From: Actinomycetes bacterium
GTDB lineage: Bacteria; Actinomycetota; Actinomycetes; Actinomycetales; Cellulomonadaceae
DNA: 9,116 nt
Assembly: GCA_023430425.1 (NCBI GenBank)
Contig: JAEZAR010000307.1
Span: 1 to 9,116, forward strand
Direction: 5' to 3'
Shown: piece by piece, positions 4,931 through 9,116 of the stretch
Layout: the number at the start of each line of letters is the position of its first letter
Numbering within the stretch: the stretch's first letter is position 1
The notes under the pieces: model-generated
Databases searched by the model: none
Told to the model about the DNA's origin: nothing
Seen by the model: the letters and a program-made list of their open reading frames with translations, nothing else
Position numbers and translations under genes: made by a program

Positions 4931-6190
4931 ATGAACAGGACAACGCGGCTGGTGACGGTGCTCGCCGTCGGCGCCCTTGCCCTCGCCGGGTGCGGTCGCG
5001 GCGACGGCGACGGCAACGGCGACGGTGCGCCCCAGGAGGCCCAGGACGTCGCCGAGGGCGCGGCCAGCGGGAGCATCGAGGTCTGGGCGATGGGCACCGA
5101 GGGGGAGGCGCTGGGCGCCTTCGCCGAGGCCTTCACGCAGGAGAACCCCGACGTCGAGGTGAACGTGACGGCCGTGCCGTGGGACGCGGCGCACGACAAG
5201 ATCGCGACCGCGATCGCGGGCGGGCAGACGCCCGACGTCTCGATGATCGGGACCACCTGGATGGGTGAGTTCGCGGCAACCGGCGCCCTCGACCCCACGC
5301 CGGACCTCATCGACTCCGCCAGCTTCTTCCCGGGCGCGTGGGAGACGACGAACGTCGGGGGCACCAACTACGGCGTGCCCTGGTACGTCGAGACGCGGGT
5401 CCTGTACTACCGGACCGACCTCGTCCCCACCCCGCCCACCGACTGGGCCGGGCTGACGGCCATGGCGCAGGAGGCGGTGGCCGCCGGCGCCGCCTACGGC
5501 ATCAACCTCCAGCCCGGCCAGACGGGTGCCTGGCAGACGTTCATGCCGTTCGCGTGGCAGGCGGGCGCGGAGATCACCACCGAGGACAACACCGAGTTCA
5601 CGTTCGACACCCCGGAGTTCGTCGAGGCGCTCGCGACGTACCAGTCCTTCTTCACCGAGGGGCTCGCGCCCACCGAGCTGCCGCAGGGCTCGCTCGAGCC
5701 GGACTTCATGGCCGGGCGCATCGCGTCGTTCGTCTCCGGGCCGTGGCACGTCGGCATCCTGCGCGACCTCGACGAGGCCGGGATGGGCGCCGTCGGCCTC
5801 GCCCCGCTGCCCGCCGGTGCACAGCAGGCGAGCTTCATCGGCGGGGCGAACCTCGCGGTCTTCGCCGACGCCGAGAACCGCGACGCGGCGTGGAAGTTCG
5901 TCGAGTGGCTCAGCCGCCCCGAGGTCCAGGTGGCCTGGTACGGCGAGGTCAACGACCTGCCCTCCGTCGCCTCCGCGTGGGAGGACCCCTCGATCGCCGA
6001 CGACGAGTACCTCGGCGTGTTCGGCGCACAGCTCGAGACGGCCGTCGCGCCGCCCTCGATCCCCACGTGGGAGGAGGTCGCGAGCGTGATCGACACCGAG
6101 CTCGAGCGCCTGTGCAAGTCGGGTGCCGACCCGCAGGAGGTCGCCACCACCATCCAGCAGCAGGCGTCGTCGATCGGCACCGGCCTGTAG
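4931..6190 (+). CDS. Sugar ABC transporter substrate-binding lipoprotein (MalE/SBP_bac_1 type)
   Basis: A 419-residue extracellular solute-binding protein of the carbohydrate family 1 (MalE-like). The N-terminus is a lipoprotein signal peptide: MNRTTR, a hydrophobic core, then the lipobox LAGC with Cys21 as lipidation site. A short Gly/Asp-rich tether follows (about 22-32), built from a six-base repeat. The mature domain begins at SGSIEVWAMGTEGEAL and shows the usual signature of binding proteins for oligosaccharides: PDVSMIGTTWMGEFAATGAL (about 101-120), YGVPWYVETRVLYYRTDL (about 147-164), FMAGRIASFVSGPWHVGIL (about 259-277) and AAWKFVEWLSRPEVQ (about 319-333). Many Trp and Tyr residues suit stacking on sugar rings. 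It would capture the sugar at the membrane surface and deliver it to the two permeases encoded 24 bases downstream. The exact ligand is unknown; a beta-glucooligosaccharide is inferred from the GH94-like gene in the same operon. Confidence 0.95.
   Translation: MNRTTRLVTVLAVGALALAGCGRGDGDGNGDGAPQEAQDVAEGAASGSIEVWAMGTEGEALGAFAEAFTQENPDVEVNVTAVPWDAAHDKIATAIAGGQTPDVSMIGTTWMGEFAATGALDPTPDLIDSASFFPGAWETTNVGGTNYGVPWYVETRVLYYRTDLVPTPPTDWAGLTAMAQEAVAAGAAYGINLQPGQTGAWQTFMPFAWQAGAEITTEDNTEFTFDTPEFVEALATYQSFFTEGLAPTELPQGSLEPDFMAGRIASFVSGPWHVGILRDLDEAGMGAVGLAPLPAGAQQASFIGGANLAVFADAENRDAAWKFVEWLSRPEVQVAWYGEVNDLPSVASAWEDPSIADDEYLGVFGAQLETAVAPPSIPTWEEVASVIDTELERLCKSGADPQEVATTIQQQASSIGTGL
5000..5023 (+). repeat. 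Four-unit hexanucleotide repeat in the lipoprotein tether
   Basis: Four in-frame copies of GGCGAC (third copy GGCAAC) encode GDGDGNGD directly after the lipidated Cys region of the binding protein. It is a flexible surface tether and could change length by slippage. Confidence 0.8.
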
Positions 6191-6214
6191 GCCGGGACGC
6201 GCGAGGACGAGACG

Positions 6215-7246
6215 ATGTCCGCCCAGACCGCGGTGCGGCCCGGTGGGAGCTCCCCGGGCCGCACCGCGCCCTACGAGATCCGCAGGCGGCCGCCGCTGTA
6301 CCGGCGCCGCACCCGCGCCGCCTGGGGGTTCGCGCTCCCCTTCATGCTGCTGTTCCTGGCCTTCACGGCGGGCCCCGTCCTGATGTCGCTCGCCATGGCG
6401 GTCACCGACCTGCGCAGCCGTGACCTGCGCAACCCCCTGGCGGTGGAGTTCATCGGCCTGCAGAACTTCTCGGCCGTGCTCGGCGACCCGCTGTTCCGCA
6501 AGGCGGCCGCGAACACGGCCTACTTCGTCCTGGTGGGCGTGCCGCTGACCTTGGCCCTGTCGCTGGCGATCGCGGTGGTCCTCAACGCCGGCATCACCCG
6601 GTTCAAGACCGTCTTCCGCGTCGGCTACTACATGCCGGTGGTCACGAGCATCGTGGCCGTCGCCGTGGTGTGGCGCTTCCTGCTGCACCCCGACGTCGGG
6701 CTGCTCAACGAGGTGCTCGGATGGTTCGGGATCGACGGCCCGCACTGGCTCGGGTCCACGACGTGGGCCATGCCGTCGATGATCGCCATGGCCACGTGGC
6801 GCTCCATCGGCACGCTCATCGTGATCTTCCTGGCCGGGCTGCAGAGCGTCCCGACCTCGATGCACGAGGCGGCCGCCCTCGACGGTGCGAACACCTGGCA
6901 GCGGTTCCGCTTCATCACGGTGCCCGCGCTGCGGCCCACGCTGCTCTTCGGTGCCGTCATCACGGGCATCGGGTACGTGCAGTTCTTCGAGGAGCCGTTC
7001 GTCATGACGCAGGGCGGGCCGCTCAACAGCACCCTGTCCGTGGCGTTCCAGACGTACAACCAGTTCGGCTTCGGGAACTACGGCTACGCGGCGGCGATGA
7101 GCTACGTGCTGTTCCTCGCCGTCGTCCTGCTCGCCCTGCTCCAGTTCCGGCTCCTCGGCGAGCGCGACGACAAGCCCCGGCGCCGCCGTCGGCAGGTGCG
7201 CGAGCGCGGGCCCGTCCCGGTCGCACGGAAGGAGATCGGTCGATGA
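6215..7246 (+). CDS. Sugar ABC transporter permease, MalF/UgpA type
   Basis: A 343-residue inner-membrane permease (binding-protein-dependent transport component). After a basic cytoplasmic N-terminus (PPLYRRRTRAAWG, about 26-38) there are six hydrophobic segments at about 37-62, 99-124, 138-157, 185-209, 243-258 and 290-312. The EAA loop that docks the ATPase is HEAAALDGANTWQRF followed by ITVPALRP (about 217-241), with its conserved Glu-Ala-Ala, Asp-Gly and Pro. The protein ends in a long basic tail with a five-Arg run (about 322-326). The ATG is preceded by GAGGA at 6203-6207. It follows the binding-protein gene by 24 bases and its stop overlaps the next permease start as ATGA. It forms the heterodimeric channel with the following gene product. 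Confidence 0.95.
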   Translation: MSAQTAVRPGGSSPGRTAPYEIRRRPPLYRRRTRAAWGFALPFMLLFLAFTAGPVLMSLAMAVTDLRSRDLRNPLAVEFIGLQNFSAVLGDPLFRKAAANTAYFVLVGVPLTLALSLAIAVVLNAGITRFKTVFRVGYYMPVVTSIVAVAVVWRFLLHPDVGLLNEVLGWFGIDGPHWLGSTTWAMPSMIAMATWRSIGTLIVIFLAGLQSVPTSMHEAAALDGANTWQRFRFITVPALRPTLLFGAVITGIGYVQFFEEPFVMTQGGPLNSTLSVAFQTYNQFGFGNYGYAAAMSYVLFLAVVLLALLQFRLLGERDDKPRRRRRQVRERGPVPVARKEIGR

Positions 7247-8178
7247 GCGCGCCGACCCGGCCCCGCCCCGGCACCGCCGAGTCCGAGCTGCCCCCGGTCG
7301 AGCCGCCCACCGGTCCGGCGGGCAGCGCCCGGGCCCGGCGCGGGCGGGAGGCGGGCTTCGGCGAGCCGCGGGCCCACTGGCTCGCCTACGTCGTCCTCGG
7401 GATCGGCCTCGTCGTGGTCACCAGCCCGTTCATCTGGATGGCCTTGTCCTCGCTCAAGAGCGAGGGCGAGATCCGGCAGGTGCCGCCGACATGGGTGCCG
7501 GAGAACCCCACGCTCGACAACTTCCGGGAGCTGTTCCAGCGGCTCGACTTCCCGCAGTTCTTCACCAACTCCACGCTCGTGGCGACGGTCGTCACCCTGG
7601 GCAACCTGGTGTTCTGCTCGATGCTGGGCTACGTCCTGGCGAAGTTCGACTTCGCGGGCAAGAAGGCCCTGTTCCGGCTCGTCCTCGCCACGCTCATGGT
7701 GCCGGGCATGGTGACCCTGGTCCCCCTGTTCGTGCTGGTGGCGAACATGGGCCTGGTCAACACCTACCCCGGGCTCATCCTGCCGTTCCTCGCGGCGCCC
7801 TTCGGCGTGTTCCTCATGCGCCAGTTCTTCCTCGGGATCCCCGACGAGCTCATCGACGCCGCCCGCGTCGACGGCGCGGGCGAGGCGCGGATCTTCGTGC
7901 AGATCGTCGTGCCGCTCGCCAAGCCCGCGCTGGCGACGCTGGCGATCCTCACGTTCCTCGGGTCCTGGAACAACTTCCTCTGGCCGCTGGTGGTGGCGAC
8001 GACGGAGGACAGGTACACGCTGCCCGTCGCGCTCGCGCTGTACTCGACCGGGCAGAACCAGACCGACTACGGCCTGCTGCTGGCCGGCGCGGTCGTCGTC
8101 GTCGTCCCCGTGATCGCCGTGTTCCTGGCGCTGCAGCGGTACTTCGTGCAGGGCGTCGCGATGACCGGCATCAAGTGA
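7243..8178 (+). CDS. Sugar ABC transporter permease, MalG/UgpE type
   Basis: A 311-residue inner-membrane permease, partner of the preceding MalF-type protein. The ATG at 7243 overlaps the previous stop by 4 bases and has AAGGAG at 7229-7234. The first 45 residues are Pro/Arg-rich and cytoplasmic, longer than in Escherichia coli MalG. Hydrophobic segments lie at about 47-69, 108-134, 143-169, 175-195, 226-249 and 276-297. The EAA loop is ELIDAARVDGAGEARIF followed by VPLAKP (about 202-228), and the MalG-family C-terminus FVQGVAMTGIK is present. No nucleotide-binding subunit is encoded in the window; such actinobacterial transporters are commonly energised by a shared ATPase of the MsiK type encoded elsewhere. 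Confidence 0.95.
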   Translation: MSAPTRPRPGTAESELPPVEPPTGPAGSARARRGREAGFGEPRAHWLAYVVLGIGLVVVTSPFIWMALSSLKSEGEIRQVPPTWVPENPTLDNFRELFQRLDFPQFFTNSTLVATVVTLGNLVFCSMLGYVLAKFDFAGKKALFRLVLATLMVPGMVTLVPLFVLVANMGLVNTYPGLILPFLAAPFGVFLMRQFFLGIPDELIDAARVDGAGEARIFVQIVVPLAKPALATLAILTFLGSWNNFLWPLVVATTEDRYTLPVALALYSTGQNQTDYGLLLAGAVVVVVPVIAVFLALQRYFVQGVAMTGIK

Positions 8179-8185
8179 GCCGACG

Positions 8186-9116
8186 GTGACGGTGGGCACC
8201 GACGCCGCGCGGGGCACCCGGCGGCTGCAGGGCGGCGGTGGCCTGGTCGCGCTCGTCGCGGACGGCGGGGGGCTCGTCTCGCTCGAGGCCGAGGGCCTGG
8301 AGCTCGTCCAGCACGCGGCGTCGGTCCTCGAGCCGGGACTGTTCCAGGTGTGGGTCCGCGACCGCGGCAGCGGACGGGCGTGGGCCGTGCTCGGCCCCGG
8401 CTCGGGGGGCTCGGTGGTCACCCACGGGGGCTCGCTGGTCACCCACGGCGGCCCGTCGGTCCCCCGGCGGGGCTTGCCGGGCGGAGGGCCCGCCGACGGC
8501 GTCGAGGCAGGCGGGGACGCCGAGCCTGCCGGGGACGCCGATCCCGACGGCCTGCGCTGGCGGCTGCGGCTCGTGCTCCACGACGCCCGGCCCGCCTGGG
8601 CGCTGCACCTGGAGGTGACGAACGACGGGCCGGGGGAGCGCGAGGTCGACGCGGTGCACACGCACGACGTGGCCCTCGCGCTGCCGGCGGCGCTGCGGGC
8701 GAACGAGCTCTACGTGAGCCAGTACCTGGACGTGACGCCCCTGGACACCCCGACCGGCACCGCACTCGCCGTCCGGCAGAACCAGCCGCAGGCGGGACGG
8801 CACCCGCTCGTCGTGGTCGCGGCGGACCGGCGGGTCGTCGCCTGGGCGACCGACGCCCTGGCCGTGCACGGGCTCGCGGGACGCGCCGGGGAGCCGACGG
8901 CGCCCGCCGGTGACTTCCCGTCGGTGCGCCTGCAGCACGAGCACACCCTCGGCGCGCTGCAGGTCGAGGCCGCCCGGCTCGGCCCGGGGGAGACCCTGCG
9001 CGTGACGTTCGCCGGGCTCCTCGTGCCCGACCACCCCGCGGCCACCTCCGCCGACGACGCCGTGCTGGTCGCCGAGGCGCTCGAGGCGGCCCGGTCGACC
9101 GCGCCCGGGGCGCCCG
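8186..9116 (+). CDS. GH94-type glycoside phosphorylase-like protein, N-terminal part (cut by window end)
   Basis: The frame is open from the GTG at 8186, 7 bases after the MalG-type stop, to the window end: 310 complete codons and no stop. An in-frame GTG at 8192 is a second choice; neither has a clear ribosome site, so translation is probably coupled to the permease gene. From memory of the family, the N-terminal region of large (about 1,000 residues or more) GH94 or glycosyltransferase-36-like proteins has the pattern NExYxSQYxD, then RQNQPQ-G-HP; here these appear as NELYVSQYLD (173-182) and VRQNQPQAGRHP (196-207), followed by WATDALAVHGLAGR. The family includes 1,2-beta-oligoglucan phosphorylase. 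The catalytic (alpha/alpha)6 domain lies beyond the window, so activity cannot be judged. Residues about 71-121 form a low-complexity, repeat-built linker. Its place in the transporter operon suggests it phosphorolyses the imported sugar in the cytoplasm. Confidence 0.75.
   Translation, partial: MTVGTDAARGTRRLQGGGGLVALVADGGGLVSLEAEGLELVQHAASVLEPGLFQVWVRDRGSGRAWAVLGPGSGGSVVTHGGSLVTHGGPSVPRRGLPGGGPADGVEAGGDAEPAGDADPDGLRWRLRLVLHDARPAWALHLEVTNDGPGEREVDAVHTHDVALALPAALRANELYVSQYLDVTPLDTPTGTALAVRQNQPQAGRHPLVVVAADRRVVAWATDALAVHGLAGRAGEPTAPAGDFPSVRLQHEHTLGALQVEAARLGPGETLRVTFAGLLVPDHPAATSADDAVLVAEALEAARSTAPGAP
8408..8449 (+). repeat. Tandem 21-base in-frame duplication in the GH94-like gene
   Basis: Two adjacent 21-base units (8408-8428 and 8429-8449) agree at 19 of 21 positions and encode GSVVTHG and GSLVTHG (residues 75-88). 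A degenerate partial third copy (GGPSV) follows. Both differences are G/C swaps at unit positions 7 and 21. Confidence 0.85.
8510..8545 (+). repeat. Tandem 18-base in-frame duplication in the GH94-like gene
   Basis: Two adjacent 18-base units (8510-8527 and 8528-8545) agree at 15 of 18 positions and encode GGDAEP and AGDADP (residues 109-120), in the same linker as the 21-base repeat 60 bases upstream. Confidence 0.75.

Noticed and set aside
4871..6865. Minus-strand open frame of 664 codons
   Set aside because: It lies opposite the binding-protein and permease genes, is made of Arg/Gly/His/Asp-rich low-information sequence, and arises from the strong GC bias at third codon positions. No family motif was seen.
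7102..8661. Minus-strand open frame of 519 codons
   Set aside because: Antisense to the MalG-type permease and the GH94-like gene, both of which have clear family motifs on the + strand.
8171..9034. Minus-strand open frame of 287 codons opposite the GH94-like gene
   Set aside because: The + strand frame from 8186 carries NELYVSQYLD and RQNQPQ motifs and stays open to the window end; the minus frame shows no motif.
1..9116. tRNA, rRNA, CRISPR array, insertion sequence or phage features
   Set aside because: No cloverleaf-like segment, regularly spaced repeat array, transposase or integrase motif, or terminal inverted repeats with target duplication were seen on reading both strands.

Overview
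The window is very GC-rich (roughly three-quarters G+C by eye) with almost only G or C in third codon positions, GTG as well as ATG starts, and gene families typical of high-GC Actinobacteria. A soil or plant-polymer-degrading member of the Micrococcales (Cellulomonas-like) is my best guess, but there is no 16S rRNA or other phylogenetic marker, so this is inference from style and content. All real genes I can support lie on the + strand; no rRNA, tRNA, CRISPR or insertion sequence was seen, and no gap between genes exceeds about 155 bases.

Layout. (1) 1-1300: the end of a two-component system: the catalytic part of a DesK/NarX-type histidine kinase (5' end outside the window) overlapping by 4 bases with a complete NarL/LuxR-type response regulator. 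(2) 1452-3589: three separately expressed single genes, each with its own leader: a 311-residue protein I cannot assign, a PfpI/DJ-1 class I glutamine-amidotransferase-like protein, and a two-CBS-domain protein. Hairpins that span or nest the stop codon end at least two of them and look like intrinsic terminators. (3) 3647-9116: a carbohydrate-utilisation locus: a LacI-family repressor, then after a 153-base regulatory gap a tightly packed operon of a lipoprotein sugar-binding protein, two MalF/MalG-type permeases, and the N-terminal 310 codons of a large protein that resembles the N-terminal region of GH94-type glycoside phosphorylases. That last gene runs off the end of the window.

How the genes work together. 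The locus reads as import of an oligosaccharide (binding protein plus two permeases, with the ATPase supplied from elsewhere, as is common in actinobacteria through a shared MsiK-type ATPase), intracellular phosphorolysis by the GH94-like enzyme, and control by a local LacI repressor. A CRP/GlxR-like palindrome (TGTGA-N6-TCACT) in the gap before the binding protein suggests added global carbon control. By analogy with the Listeria innocua locus for beta-1,2-glucooligosaccharides, sophorooligosaccharides are a plausible substrate, but the window does not prove it.

Most interesting items: the putative oligosaccharide import-phosphorolysis locus with its CRP-like site, the repeat-built linker inside the GH94-like protein, the roughly 44-residue insertion in the LacI protein, the unassigned 311-residue protein, and stop codons buried in terminator-like hairpins. 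I found no clear sign of a wholly new system.
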